A DNA stretch of 64,000 nucleotides from Hyaloperonospora brassicae (Eukaryota; Oomycota; Peronosporomycetes; Peronosporales; Peronosporaceae): positions 1-64,000 of the forward strand of contig CANTFL010000310.1 of assembly GCA_947650285.1 (NCBI GenBank). The letters run 5' to 3'. A program made the translations under genes and the position numbers. Positions 9,331 to 22,988 of this stretch are shown in pieces. Below the pieces are notes generated by a model, which was not told the DNA's origin, searched no databases, and saw only the letters and a program-made list of their open reading frames with translations. The number at the start of each line of letters is the position of its first letter. Position 1 is the stretch's first letter.

Positions 9331-11340
9331 ATAGGAATTATAACTATTGACTAGAGAGGGAAGAAAGGTTGCGAGTACATGTCCGCGTCATTCACTAAGG
9401 GTAGGTACGCTTTCTACCCAGGGTCGAATTATTGTCAGCATCATGCTACATAAAGATTGCTTGATCGAGCGACGGGTCAGCGGTGCGGCTAGGGTCCTTC
9501 CCAGAGACCCAAAGCGGTACGTTTACGGTCGGATCAAAAGTGGTGAACGTATGGGTGGAAGTAGCGGAACGCGTTAGATCTGTGGAAAATGTAAGTCGCC
9601 CGAAATTCTATAAGGCGGAACGGCGGGAAGACGAAGTTGTTTCGTGAAGGTCGAGACGCTCGAACGGGGAATGAAAGAATACGCGGCAGAATGAGGGGGG
9701 AACTTTGGCAGATGATAGCAGTAACTAAATTCTTCAGGCCTGGGTTAGTTGCCGACTAAAGACCCCCGACTTAACCGGAGTCGCCTGCACCATCTTGGTA
9801 GCTGCTACAGGAATCACTGGAGGGACTTAGTGTGATTGAAGACGAAGCACCACCAGAACTTCCGGACCGGATCGGGGACTATGCTAGCCGACCCGTCATG
9901 CCGGATATAGGAGACATGCGAGACAGTTCCGGCACACGAGATTACGTTCGCAAAGCTTATTCACGAGAGTTTACGTCATATCGGAGCTAACATCGACCAA
10001 AGCTTTAGCCCCCTGGGAGAGTAAATGGAGGGCGAACAAAAATTCCTTGGTTTTCAGTCCTACGGCAGAGAGGGAATACTAGGACTCGCGATATCCAGTT
10101 TGCCAGCGCGAGTGGTCGGCTAGCGCCCTTTATCGTCTAATTTGCCTTCGCTGTCGACGGGTGAGGAGAAGACGGTCATGCAGGCGGCTCTCGAGACGCT
10201 CAAGCTGGCCAAACTAGGTAGTCGCGCGAGATGGAGGGGTGGCCTGTTGGTCCTCACAAGCTCGGACACGACGGATTATCTTGACCAAGGTTAATAGTAC
10301 GTCCGGTGGAGCTTGGTAAATGTCGGCTAGACCAGCCCCAGAGGCAGATGGACGAGCGACCGGAACGGCCGAGGTGGTCGCGCGCTATGGATTGACCGCC
10401 GTGGTGGGGGAGACCGGCATTAAGCTCATCTACGGGGTCGCTGTAGGCTTGCCGCGGATATCACCGACCGGGCAGCTGTGGTTGTGTCGCTCGAGCTCAC
10501 CGACGGGTTCGCTATAATTATTGTGGTCTAGCTCCCTAGCGGGGTCGAAAAGGCGTGACCATTGAGATCAAATAAAAGGTCGCCGTTCTTGCGTCTGGGT
10601 ACGCAGAAGGTGTCGCGGAAGCGACTTGCCTACAATCCGGGAGAGACGACAAAACTTAAGACACGAGGATCCCCGCGATTAATTTAGAGAGAAAAAACGA
10701 AGTCGAAGTCGAAGAGCGTCGGCGGCCAGCTCATTGCCAAGCGGAATTGGCGTAATATGATATGTGCAGCGACCGACCTACCACATCGTCGAACGGTAAG
10801 ATTTATAATGCCGAGGGGTGCGATACCGCGGGGGTAGGCAAGAAACTAGATGCGGGCATATACATTACTGCGCGGACACGAGAAAGAAAACGCTCATATT
10901 AGGGGGATTAAGCAGTAAGACATACATATTTCACATGGAGAAGAAAATCTCGTACTTAGGCCCCTGTACAACTTAGCAAGAACATAGGGCGGTTGTGGTG
11001 AAGTGCATTATAAGAGCAGTTGACACTGAGGTACGAATAATAAAAAGGTGAGAAGCCACCCTCGGGGAAAGGGTTGTCCGAACAAGAAGAGGCCTCAAAA
11101 GATGTTAAAGCTTCCTAAAAGACTGGCTTGTAGGACCAATCAAGGGAAGGACAATTGGCAGGGCACCGGCCTATCTTTACTGACAAAAGACGTCCGAGGT
11201 ACCTTATTGGTAAAAATGTTCCCCGTCGATAGACCTGGGTCTCTCATGGTTGACCCGGTCCCTTCTCGGTGGACCTGGGCCCCTCTCTGTTAGACCCGTT
11301 CCCTTAACGTCTGGCTTTTCCAAACCGGTCGCTTTTAGAG
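9331..11340. other. Unassigned, GC-richer sequence without a recognised gene
   Basis: Only short frames are present (for example 10320-10517 and 11048-11293 on +). Base composition resembles element B rather than the AT-rich DNA that follows, so this may be old retrotransposon debris, but I see no catalytic motif. Confidence 0.4.
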
Positions 11341-14300
11341 TCAGTGCACCATTCGAGGATAAAGTAGATATATTGATGAATAGGACTCATATAAATACTG
11401 CTTAATTTGCGATCCACGTGGCTCGTGGTGATGACTATATATATATCGTGTTAAGACTGCCCGCCTGTTTTGAAAAGATGTATTCTTAAGCCTTCGTTGA
11501 AGACAGTTGCGTGGCAAGACCAAGTGCAAGAAGGAAACCTGAATTTTTTGGCCTGTTTTTTTGTCGAGCGGCAATTCCCCTGATTTTCCGCTAATCGAAA
11601 GCGGTCTCCCAAGCTAGCGATTACGTAGCACCGTAAAGAAAAAAAAATATTAAAAACCCTTTCATTGAACAAAAGGACAGGATAGGAAACCTAATTAAAT
11701 AATCTGGAAGGAAGCCCGCTCTCAACCGAGCCGATCGAGCGGCCACCTATTGGCCCACCGTGTGAAACATATACACTTGAAGCCCGAGGTTCGCCGCTAT
11801 CAAAGGAAACACATCTCCGTCTCCGTCCGAGTCTACCGATGAAATTAAACCGCCAGCCGACAATATAAAAGGCGAGTCAAGGTCCATTCGAGAGATCGGG
11901 GTACATCTCCCGAGAGGCAGTCCGACAGAGTGAGTGTTTTGGAGGCTCATAACATAGGTTTAAGACCCCACTAGCCACGTTATAACTCAGAGGAGAGTCA
12001 CCACGTGTATGCATGGAAAATTGACTTCTACCCAATTTTATTTTGTTATATCAAAAAAATAACAGTGCAATAAATGTATCTGTATCACGACTTTTTAAAG
12101 CCACCCGTCTCCCTCTCCAAAGGATTCTCCCTTTGTATTGATGTGGCTTACATTAAGAACTGTCTCTGAAACCTTGGCGTACTTCACATTTGACCTAAAT
12201 TAAGCTGACCCCAGGACCGCGATGCATGGTCGGGATCGCTATCTCTTACTAATCTCGTGAACCAAAGGTCACCCCGCGATCTATGGTGAGATTCGTCTTA
12301 TAAAGTAATTATCTCAGAGTCAACACCGATTCCATTCTTGTCACCAACGATCCTACGATATGGTACGTTTGAGTATACGATCTTAAGCTATTCGTATCAG
12401 ATCCTATGTGTCGATCCAATTTTTCTTTGTACGCAAGTAATGCCGGAGATCTGTGGGCTCCCACTCCCGACTCAACAGTAAAATCACGTGTTCTATTTAT
12501 CGCGTCTATCACTACCATCCACCGCCATGATCGAAATGTTTTTCGGTGCATGGACGGCAATCAAAAGAACCTGACTGGGAAGACCGTCAAAAACGCCGTG
12601 AAGAAGTATCGGTCGTATTGTAAGGTCCCAACTATCATTTTTTTATATTAGGCGATTAGATAACCATAATAAAAATGGTAGTTTTCATATAGTAAAAGCA
12701 AACATATGATAACATAGTGTTCTTTAGACGGCTAAATGTGGCTACACACGAGCCATTATCCACTAATTCTCTGAGTTTAGGCTATTAAAAATTTGAAAAA
12801 AAGTCAAGTCAAAATCTGATATTATATAAATGAAGCGAGTATTGTGCATAAAAAATCTACAGTCTTAGGTTTCGTAGTTTCAGAAGTATGGGGTGGAAAG
12901 TAGCTTGTTGACAAAAAATTATAAGATATAACAGGTTATAGATATTTCTCACAATACTTGCAAATATATCATGGTTTATTTCAGGTACATGTACTGTACC
13001 TACATAATTTTTTTCTCGTGTAAAAATTCTTTTATTAGACCTCATACGATTTCAGGCGATATCGAACAATAATTTGTATACATGTGCCAGCTACTCACAT
13101 CAGAAGCTCAAACAGACAGAAGTGATTACAATGCCGTTCCTATTGTTTTAGCTGATACATAATCTATCAGGTGTTTTTTTAGTACAATTTCCTTCGCTCC
13201 TAAGTTAGGGACGTCCATAATTTTCCTCACCGACTGCTATTCGGACATATCATTATTTCCACCACTCAGCGTAAGGACTTTGGTCCCAGATCTATTTATA
13301 GCGTTGGTGAGCATACTTCTGAAGAATGCGTCGCTTCTTAGTTTTCCTTGTTGAGTGCACGCCATCAATTTATATGTTGACATTGTCGCGGACGCTTTGG
13401 AACTGTAAATTATGTCCTTTAATATCATACTTGAGGTATGTTTTGTCAACATCATGTACATTGCGCGACTGTCCATCTTCTTGTGACAAATGTATTGTAA
13501 CGGTGCACTGGCTACTACTTAACGACTCTGATAAGAAGCTGGTCATGACTAAAAAAGTGAATATAATGCTCTGCTACATTATGTAACACGTACGCAGAGG
13601 AAGATGTTTCTATTTAACCCCACCGCCTAGTTGTAGAAATATAAATTATTAGAAATAAAAATATTAAGTCATCAATTTATATCATCAATTAGTTCTAACC
13701 TTCTCATATGGAAGGTGCCGTACTTTATACACTTATTGCGCGCGCCAAGCAACAATACGTACGGTGTATAATGGCTAATTCAACAACTAGTCTTCCCGCT
13801 CGCACATTGAAAGCATTTGATACAATGAATATGTCATTATGTTAATGGAGGACATACAAGGTTACATCGCAACCATGCTCCATATAATACGGTTTTCGTG
13901 CTGCAAATAGTACAAAATTTGAGCGCGTTTGTACCTATTGGCAGCTCAAACATAGTTTGAGGTGCAAACGAACTCTAATTATGTTCACGGGATGAAATTG
14001 AATGCCATAATTGTGCCGCATATTCCTGATGGCGCGACGATGTACTGATGTTCTCAAGAATAAGAAAAGATAATCACTGTCGCACAAAGCGAGTTCTAAG
14101 GTGTCATTATCATATTTGAAAATTGTAGTCTGGTATGCACACATGTATATTTTCGAGAAATTTGCAATGTGTTGTACAATAGCCCACCTACCATTCAAGA
14201 AATCGCAGTCGTTTAACGTATAAGGTACTTCTGCCAATGAAATGCATCACATAATGAAGCGGCATCCAGACAAGTCGAAATATTAATTGATTCGTATAAA

Positions 14301-14684
14301 AATATGGGTGTACCACAATTCCTAGGGCAAATTTATAATACAATATAAAACTCCTTAAATAATTTGGCGCCGTATTATTGAGCAGAAAACTCCAAAATTT
14401 ACGACGGGCGGTTAGCATCAACGAAGAATTGATTTTTGGCCCAAAAGGTACACGAAACAGAGAAAAGAAAAATATACGGCGAATTTAGCATAATCGACAT
14501 ATATGCCATAAACCAAGCTTATTCGAGTATTTTTTTAAAAATAATTCCTTGCAAGTATCATACTGCAGCGGGGTGAGGCCGTGACATGTCATTCATATTA
14601 ATTATTCAACGCAAAAAAATCCAAATGGGTTATAAATATTGATATAACCTTATACAGGTAATATTGATAAATATAATTTTTTTA
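11341..14684. other. AT-rich stretch, no recognised gene
   Basis: Composition shifts to AT-rich with poly-A/T runs. The longest frames (13935-14237 and 14188-14421, both minus, overlapping in different frames) have plausible aromatic-rich peptides but no motif I recognise. This could be ancestral intergenic sequence between insertions. Confidence 0.4.
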
Positions 14685-15152
14685 TAAAACAGGGCACGCT
14701 CTTACTTAATGAATGGTAAGACACAGGGTTAACTAAACACAAGTATGCATAATCCTGACGTCACGTACACATGGCTTGGGAAAGCGCGAGGAAGTAGCAA
14801 GAATGCAAAGCTGTCTCTATAAAGAGAAAAGTAGAACCGATGTATATATTGAGCCCTTTATAGTAAATTATCTCTGTCTTCATCGAAATATTTTAAAAAA
14901 ACAATCACCTATATGGGTTTATTGCTCACCACCCCATCGCGCGCTTCCAGAAGCGAATGGTGGTTAATCTGGTTGATGTACTGTGTACATCATTCATTAC
15001 GTCGAGCACCCAAAGATTATTATCCTCAAGGTGAACATTCCGTTAACATCACCTCGTCTCGAGTAATGTTGATTGAATTTTTATTCAACTAGATAATAAT
15101 CAAAAATTGAATAATATGTACCAATTGTTATGTAACGTGCATACCCGTTACA
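14685..15152 (-). repeat. Family Y LTR (3' LTR of a fragment)
   Basis: On the minus strand it begins TGTAACGGGTATGCACGTTACA and ends near GTGCCCTGTTTTA, about 468 bp. It resembles the copy C LTR (45765-46230) along its length, including the shared CACAAGTATGC and TAAGAC segments. It is preceded on the minus strand by the purine tract GAGGGGTGA, as expected for a 3' LTR. Confidence 0.8.
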
Positions 15153-15951
15153 TCACCCCTCATTTAAAAAACAGTCACTACAAAGAGTGATTTTAAATGG
15201 ATGAATCCAGAGGAACCATTTTTGTTGTTGCTCTGTGGAAATTAGAGCACTTGTTGGTTTTTCCTAACTCATTACAACTTTTAGCGCATGACACGTTTTT
15301 TATGCGCTGCTCGAACAAGACCGCCACTGAATCGGCTGCACGAACCCGTGCAGCCGGACAGCAATTACACTAAACTCGGCAGCAGGCGTACCATCGCCTG
15401 CTGCTGATAAGCAGCTTGCAGCACCCGTTGTTGATGGCGCACATGGTCATCCACGTTCAGCTTCGTCATCCGCAGCTTCGGCTGCTGTGTTCGTTTAATG
15501 GATGACTACCGGAACAGAGGTCTGTCTGTTTGGGCTAGTAGTATCCTCCTGTCCGACCCAAAGTCGCACACAAATCCTAATTGTACGGCTGTGGCTGCGG
15601 ACAAGACGACTGCTGTACCTCGTGGCAGTCTTGATAAGTCTTTACGCCAAAAGATGTTTGGCTCATCCGACGAGTTGGAGTACTCGTCGTAGAGGACATA
15701 TCCGCCCTGCGTTCATATGATGTAGGTACGCAAAATGAGGACAGTAGATATTGCGATACAGAAAACATTTGCGGAATCATCGTAGCCGTAGCAATCTTTA
15801 TAACTGCGGCGATCGCAGTTCCATTACGTACGTCCGCACAGCGCAAGAGGAGAAGGGTTGCAACGAGTCAAGATTGGCGCCTTAATCAAATCACGGATGC
15901 CTCTACTACGAAGTTTAAGCATTCTTATGCTTATACCATTGGTACTATGGT
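15153..15951 (-). mobile_element. 3' internal end of a family Y element
   Basis: This joins the LTR above on one side and the X terminus on the other. It aligns with the 3' internal regions of D (50433-51230) and F (about 36100-36731). With copy C, which has the matching LTR type and the other side of X, it looks like the two flanks of one X insertion into Y. Confidence 0.65.
15290..15870 (+). pseudogene. Antisense ORF N-terminal part (opposite to Y gag-pol)
   Basis: The plus strand encodes an Ala/Ser/Pro-rich stretch (PAADKQLAAPVVDGAHGHP in one frame, about 15390-15490), then a frame at 15498-15692 with VPRGSLDKSLRQKMFGSSDE. D has SLDPELRHELFGSSGEF at the equivalent point and F has MHHSLFGSDDEL. 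Frames change between segments. The ORF starts just inside the LTR, so an LTR-borne antisense promoter is possible (inference). Function unknown. Confidence 0.45.
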
Positions 15952-17176
15952 AAAGTCACTAATCAAATTTTTGAGACCTGGATCGGTGACCACCCAGTTG
16001 AGACGTCAGTTACTGGCGGAAATTGAAACCAAGTGATCTAGCGATCCAATAGGAGATGAAAGATGACCCCAACGGATATCAGCGATCCGGTCCAACTGTC
16101 TCCATTATGATAGACATGGAACGAACTGAGACGGGGCGTAGGAAGGGATGATTTCCATGGAGCAATCTGAGACGAGTCGCAGATATAGATGATGTCCACA
16201 GTGTGATCTAGAACAAGAAAAGGGATGTAGGCAAGCTATCCGCTTGACGGTTGGTCAAGGACAAAAATGTAAATGTTGAAGCAGGTGAAGACTGGTAACA
16301 AATTTACACGCGAAGGTTTTTCGATTTACGGACATGTGAAACGTCATATTGACCGGTATCGGCAACGATCGTGAAGATTGTGGCAGAACTACTCTGGAAA
16401 GGTGCATGTGAGACCAGGTGGTGCGGAGTGATTCTGTGACAAAGGTTCAACATCCTGCAGGTCGTGATACTTTTTACCGGTCCCACAATGGGAGTACTTA
16501 TTTTAGTTAGTTATAACCCGATCTGGAAGTGTGAATACCTATGTGAGTCCAGGGAGCTATATCAAGACGTGTGGAGGTCTCGTTGATCAGATAACCATGA
16601 AAGATGATACTGAAGCACGTAAAATGAATAGAAGGATATCTATTGCTGAATTGTACCGTGTTGATTCTCGACAATCTCGAATTGAGTATCTGATCGGTCG
16701 AGTTTCCTCATGATTATGGATATATCGCTGATGAGACTCCTGAAGCATGAGGAATATACTTAATAGAGGTCCCTGAGTGATGTCTTAAAAGTTCAGACTA
16801 GAAGGGCTAGTGGAATCTGGTTTAATTGACGTCGAAAAATGATTTTGGACACATTTGGCATTTTTGGTCATTTATTGGGAGCTTTAGCGCGAAGAATGGG
16901 TATTTGGTACTATAATTTGGGATTTGGGTTATTTTGGTGTTCTAAGTACGATACATGGAATACTGGCGCTATCATTGAAGTACAGGTCACGAAATTTCGA
17001 CGCGTGTTCAAGGGGACGATCCGGCTAAAGGGTAAATCCAGTTTGGAGAACGACCTACGGTTATGAATAGGTGTAAAGATAGATTGGCTAGTAATTTGAT
17101 TGGCTAATGAACGGACTTCAACTCTACTCTTTCTGATCACGACGCGCGTTCCCCCTATTTTCCGGGCAAGATTTCT
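15952..17176 (+). other. Family X leader (possible LTR and 5' UTR)
   Basis: Only short frames are seen. It is present gap-free in three copies and starts at a common point (TGGTAAAGTCACTAATC). A TGGTAACAA near 16295 could be a primer-binding site, placing an LTR of about 330 bp before it, but the proposed LTR end is not clean and no second copy exists in B. Confidence 0.35.
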
Positions 17177-19750
17177 TTGGCTTCCCCGACGGCTCCTCGC
17201 ACGCGTGTTTCAAGGAAATTGAATACTGATCTTGGATTGCTGGCCAAGATCGAGAAGCGCGAGCCCGGAGATTTGGTCCGGATCGATCAAGCACTCACAC
17301 TCAGCTCAATTGCTAGGGTAGCAGCAATAACGTCAAAGGACTGGATACAAGATCGCGAGACGGCTCAAGTACTTAGAAGATCTGGACAAGGAGTTCAAGA
17401 CAAGACCGAGCAAGATCGAAGAGATCTACAGGATCGATCGGCACGTTTCATTTTGGCGAAACGGGAAAGCTATCTGGCCCAAGCTCCACACTTCCGACAA
17501 GATCGACCGATCCTAAGACCATATCGGACCGATCCCGAGGCAAGATTGACGCAATACTATTATTTGATGAGTGAAGATTTCCGCACAGCGAAGACCCCAA
17601 TACCGGAGACAAATAGAGATTGGTGCGATCCAAGATCAAGATCGCGACATCTCCAAATAGTGATCGTCGCGATTCAAGACCAATATCGCAGAACTCCAGC
17701 TCGTGGTGTGAAAATGTCCGCACCGAAAGCGAACTCTCAACCCCAAACTCTCAGCTAGATTGACATCCTTCAAGGCCATTACTAAGAGCTCGAGCCAGCC
17801 CAACCGACGGGTACACGAGGTGAGCACGAGGCTATAAAACAAGGCACGGATCGGAGTACCCCCTCCGTGATTCAGCAAGTCTGGGCAAGTGGAAGATCGA
17901 CCCTCACACAAGCGATTTTGTGAGATCAACGTCATCAAAATGGTGCGTGTGCCCGAATTTCTGAGGCCGTTGGATTTTATCGTAAGTCCACTGGCAAAGA
18001 TGTCAAGATCACGCAAGAACCTGTGATTGAAGTGTCAGCCACAGAGGTATGGACGCAGACACGCAGAAAAAGAATACTACAGATCAGAGGTGCTTTGCGA
18101 GAGGATCTGATTTAAAAATGACAAAGAAAGAGAAAGATCGAGAGATCGATCCGGAAGATAAATCTTAAGTCCCTCCTAGGGACTTTCGGGGGCCACCGTA
18201 GATCGCTATGCAAAGAGCGATCTGCTGGATGAAAATTCAATGGTGAAAGCAGAATTGGCGAAAGCTGAACCCTATTCCCTCGTCGACTTGTCACCCGACC
18301 TTAATCGAAGATAGACGATCATGGAACCTGCCATACCGGGAAGCCACAAGATGAGAGCGCCGGGATTGGAAGTCGATGATCGACATATCAATCAGATCGT
18401 GTAATTAAAGATCGGAGTCAGAGAGGAATACGATCAAGACCTTGACGAGATCGCGATGCCAAAGACAGATTATGACCTAGTGAAGATAGCGCCCATGAAG
18501 ACTGAAACGGCGAACATAATGTGGGATCGCGCGGTTTTGCAGTGCTATTATAGCCACCTGAATACGTTGCTCATACAGATCCAGTGTTCAAGATATTACG
18601 GCCCAAATTGATCGGTCCCTAGGTAAGCCGATCGTAATGCCATCGCCCGTGATTAGCAAAATCGACTCGATTACTTTGATTTTTCTGATGTTTAAAGACA
18701 CGGGCTTATGCCCTAATATTTTTGATGGAGATAATCTGATATTATAAATCCTAGAACAGTTGAAGAACGCATTCCGTGCGTTCAAAGAGGTCATGATACT
18801 CCTGGTGAGATAGACCACTACTCCTAAAAACAAGATCGCTATACCCTTATATTCATCTCGGGAGAACCTCTTAGGATCGTCTCACCATGCCTCAGCTGAT
18901 TCCGAGATCGAGTCAGGCGGGTACATCAGCAATCTTCGGAAGGTTCCAGGACCATCGGGAGAACCGTTTCTAAAGGACAGGATCGACAAGGCCAGTATGA
19001 CGCACCCAAAGAACTAGCCAAAATCGACACACAACCAAGATCGTTTGGTGTACCTACTAGTTTGAAAGATCAAAAAGTGAACAATCAAAGTCGGTTCTTT
19101 TATACAGCAATGATTAAGTACGAGAGAAATCAACGGACGGCTCAAAGAATGAACAGACAGCCAAACCATCACCCGGACCACCGTACTTTTCTCTATCCTT
19201 CGCAAGAAAACCACGACATACCGGATGTGGGTATGGAATCGGTGGGGTCCGACACTTATTATGAGATCCATCAGAACGCGGAATATGATACGGACGATCT
19301 GTGGATGACCGAAATAAGACGACCTTCAGTAGTCGCGACCGGTACGACTATCGGGGAAAGTTCCATAACTCAGAAGATCCGAATCTAAGCGATGACAGAG
19401 CTGAAAGAATTATCAGGAAGAATATAGAGCGCGAATCTGGATGGGCAAAGTTAGATCAGCGTTCATTCGGGACCAAGCACCGGACGAAGAGATATGTTTA
19501 TTCTTCGGCGATATAATGGTGGTCTTAGCCCGCTACTCTTACCGCCACCTGAGCAGATCGACGAGATTCGAGTGGAAATATCTGATGAACAGCTTCCTTG
19601 TAGAATGTGCGGGACACTGGATGCCAGCGAGATGAAAATATATCCACGTGAAAAAGCGATCGGAAGAAGATCCCCTGGATTACGTATATTAACTCATCGT
19701 GATGGGAGTGCAGGAGAATATATCGGTGATGAGCGGAACGCCAGATGAAA
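17177..19750 (+). pseudogene. gag: Family X gag-like region
   Basis: Open from 17177 (TTG) to a stop at 17756-17758, then a chain of shorter frames in all three phases to about 19750. The N-terminal part is Arg/Gln/Asp-rich with repeated RD motifs. It occupies the gag position ahead of the protease. No clear CCHC knuckle survives here, although a Cys-rich CRACGDMHDPGKC peptide is encoded near 20275-20315. Coding integrity is lost. Confidence 0.5.
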
Positions 19751-20603
19751 GCATGGAAAATGTCAACCATTCCCTTCACACTTTGGATGATCCCACTTCA
19801 TCTAATCAACTGCTATTGCTGAATGTAGTGGATGCCAAGGTCATGCGCAAGACACTGCATGGATAACCACGAGCAAGAGCGCAGAGGGAAAGTAATGATG
19901 GGATCGTCCAAAGTCAGACAGAATGGAAGGCCCGTTCTAGTACCATTTAATTCCGCATGGGAGGTGAGGATGATCCGTACCGAGAACATCAGCAGCGAGT
20001 CAGATTCGTACGCCAACGGATTGGAATCATAATATCGTTTGATATCAATTCATATGGCCGCTACTACGGATCGACGAAAATCAAACATTGACACTTCAGG
20101 GATATGGGATCGGCGGATCCGAATACTCGTCGAGACTACCAAGATCGCAGTATGCCATTATAACCGTGTGCTCATTGAGTACCGACCAAGTATGGAGATT
20201 AAAATTGCTGAAAGAGGCTCACTTGCCGGAAATCACCTCGTAAAGGACACCCCTCCGAAATTGCTTCAATGTGCGTCGCGCCTGTGGTGACATGCATGAC
20301 CCGGGGAAGTGTCTAATGGACGAGTTCCAAAACATGATCCTCCAGTGGTACGTACCAAACAATCAGGCAATTTGTTGGCAGAGAAGGTCGAGAAGATGCT
20401 AAACTAGAGCGCCCGAAAGGTTTTAATCTGGTACGAGCCGAGATTTCTGGGCTCTGCATAATTGCATACGTAAAAAAGGAAACAGATTGCGAGAGTAAGC
20501 AGAATACAGATATGGAAACGAATGTATCTCATTCGAGGTCAAAACTTGTCTCTTCTGTATCCAGTATGAAGAAGGCCGACAGTACTCGCGATCCGAAGTA
20601 AAT

Positions 20604-20995
20604 GTGGAAATTGAGGTCGCTTATGGGGAATCTCGCGGAAATTGGAAACATTTTTCGCCCGGGAAGTGTTCTAAACAGGCGAAGGCTGTCGGCAAGATCA
20701 ACAACGTGAAAGCGACTCTGCTATTTGATTCTGGTGCTGTAGTGTCGATTATCAACACAACCTTTGCTCGTAAGGTTGGTTGCAAAATTGAAAAAGGTCA
20801 GCGACAAGAGTGAATCAGAATCGGAAAAACTCCGTACATGACGATAGGATGTACCAAGATCAAGGTAACCCTCTCGGGATTGCTGGTATATTATTGCAAT
20901 GTGTGGGTGGGCGATGGGGCGGGACAAGGTGCGATTTTAGGAATGGTCTTTATGGTGCCTGCCGGAGTGCGGCTCGATCCAGCTGATGGCGCGCT
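20604..20995 (+). pseudogene. Aspartic protease, family X
   Basis: The frame 20604-20813 encodes KATLLFDSGAVVSIINTTFA, the retropepsin active-site loop in the DSG form with following strand. After a stop at 20811-20813 the same frame continues (IGKTPYMTIGC, GAILGMVFMVPAGVRLD), matching the C-terminal ILG half of a retropepsin. The role would be polyprotein cleavage; the stop makes it inactive. Confidence 0.75.
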
Positions 20996-22149
20996 ATGTC
21001 GATTATAAGAAGTCCGTATTCACCTCGATGCATGTTGTCCCGCGTACGGATCGAAGATACCGAATGTAACGGAGAATGGCCACATGTGGTGATCCCGGTC
21101 AGAGAGTCAAGAGAAGCAAAGATTGGGCTCGGTGGGGCCAGGATGAAATTGTGGGTCACTAGAGGGGCAGATTGGGTACCTACGGTGGTCTCGGGGTTGG
21201 TCAGGAAGAAGTATCTACACATTACCAATATCGGCGATCGCGAGATCATACTGCCTACCCACGCTATATTAGGCTTCTGGGTGATAGGTAATATGATACT
21301 CACGGACTTAAGGCTTTGTGTCGGTCGGATCGAGGAGGTACAAAGAGTGGCAAACTCTGTCGTATGAAGCTACGACCGATTGTGTTGTTGAACCTATCAG
21401 AGAGAGCAGATCGGGAAATTGGTAGATTTCCATAAATACCTATTACCTAAACGGATCGTGAAACGACCGTCTAGTTTGCCAAAAGATATACGTCCAGCAG
21501 TGTCTATGGTGATGAGGCAGGCCGAGAACGAGAAATTTTAAAGGACAGATGCCCCTGTTACGGGGAAAGGAAGGAAGGATCAACGGAGCGGAATCAACTT
21601 GACAATATAATAAATCTATCGCGAATGGATAACGATCACGGGATCAGAGCAAAGCGTGCAACGGAAGGGGATCACGAGATCGAACAAGTATGGCCGGATA
21701 ATAGACTGTCTCCATTGGACGCCGATCCAACAAACCAAAGATCGTAAATAAACCAGACCGAAAAAAGGAAAAACCACGAAGAGATGTTTCCAAAGATGGG
21801 AGAAAAGAAGGCCGCGGAAGCACCAAAAAACTATCACGAGAGTGGAGATTTGTTTGCTGAAGATATCGAGCAGCACATGGAGGTGTTGCCAGAGATGTTG
21901 ACAGCTATGGAAGAAATGACAATGACAATTGCTTTCATTTAGATCGGCGATCCAATGTCCCTCTCACCACATATCAACAAAATCATAAACCGTTGATTTG
22001 GAAGAGCCTTCACCTCTTTATGAGAAAGGTCAATGCCCTATCGCCAGCAGCATGAGGTGCGATCTGTGATATTGAGGTAGGTAGGGCTGCACCAATAGCA
22101 CAACGAATCCGTCCGGTCGCACATAAATATCGGGAGAAGTTGTCGGATC

Positions 22150-22790
22150 TCATTAAATGATTGTTAGCGTCCAAGACTATTCATCTATCCACGTCGCCTT
22201 AGCCGTCTCCGATAGTGGTGATCATCGAGAAGAATGGAGTGGGTATTCGTCTTTTTATCGATTTTCGAAGAGTGAACCAGCTGACGCGCCAGATAATTAA
22301 TTCCATGCCGCTAATCAGTATCTGCTGAAAGATCTAGATAAAGCTCTATAGTACTGTTCGGTAGATATGGACAGTAAATTTTGAGTTGTTGAAATGGCCG
22401 AGCGAGCAAATCTGATCTCAGCATTTGTCACGCCGTTTTAACTTTTCGAGTGGCTACGATAGGCTTTTTGGACTATAAAATGCACCTCAGGTCTACCAGC
22501 GTCTTAATGACAATGCGCTATATGGATACCTCAAGATTGGCCAGAGCTCATCTTCGGACGGTTTGGTTGATGTATTCATAGATGGAGAACCTGAAATAGA
22601 TAGACGGCCCTCTATACTGGGACGGCGATCCTATATGTTAACGATATTCTCATACCGGCCGCGTCATGAGCATCTGTGTACGCAAAAGTGGAACGACTGC
22701 TGAAAGCACGCAATAAGTGAAATCTGTCCATCAGTCTTACGAAAAGTTTTGGGGGGGTTCCATTACGTCGAATATTTGGGACATCAAGTG
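22150..22790 (+). pseudogene. pol: Reverse transcriptase, family X, catalytic Asp lost
   Basis: Peptides IVVIIEKNGVGIRLFIDFRRV and VDMDSKF mark RT fingers and palm, the latter holding the first catalytic Asp. The YxDD box reads YVND at 22634-22645, so the first Asp of the pair is Asn. Several stops and frame changes occur between 22320 and 22720. It is inactive by both criteria. Confidence 0.75.
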
Positions 22791-22988
22791 TTGGTGGATG
22801 TCTGAAGGCTCATTTAAAAAAACTGGGAATAGTTGGTCAGTATCCCGTTTTCTAGCACGCTGCGAATCTATGCAATCATATCTCGGAAGCTTATTTACTA
22901 CCGCCGCTTTTATGAGGATTTTGCGGTGTATGCCGCTGTGTTGTATGAGCTAAGAGCATCAAATTTCTTATAGATCGGTTGACCCAAC

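Noticed and set aside
13935..14421. Overlapping minus-strand frames in AT-rich DNA, possible spliced host gene
   Set aside because: No motif, no supported splice sites and no similarity to anything I recognise; reported only as an unassigned region.
16304..16486. 60-codon minus-strand frame repeated at 8257-8439 and 37547-37729
   Set aside because: It repeats only because the X fragment is duplicated; composition is unremarkable and it lies in the X leader opposite to the element's genes.
16700..16760. CTGATGAG followed by a short stem and GGAATA, resembling a hammerhead ribozyme core (also in the X copies at A and C)
   Set aside because: The conserved GAAA after stem II is missing and no matching stem I/III with a cleavage triplet could be drawn.
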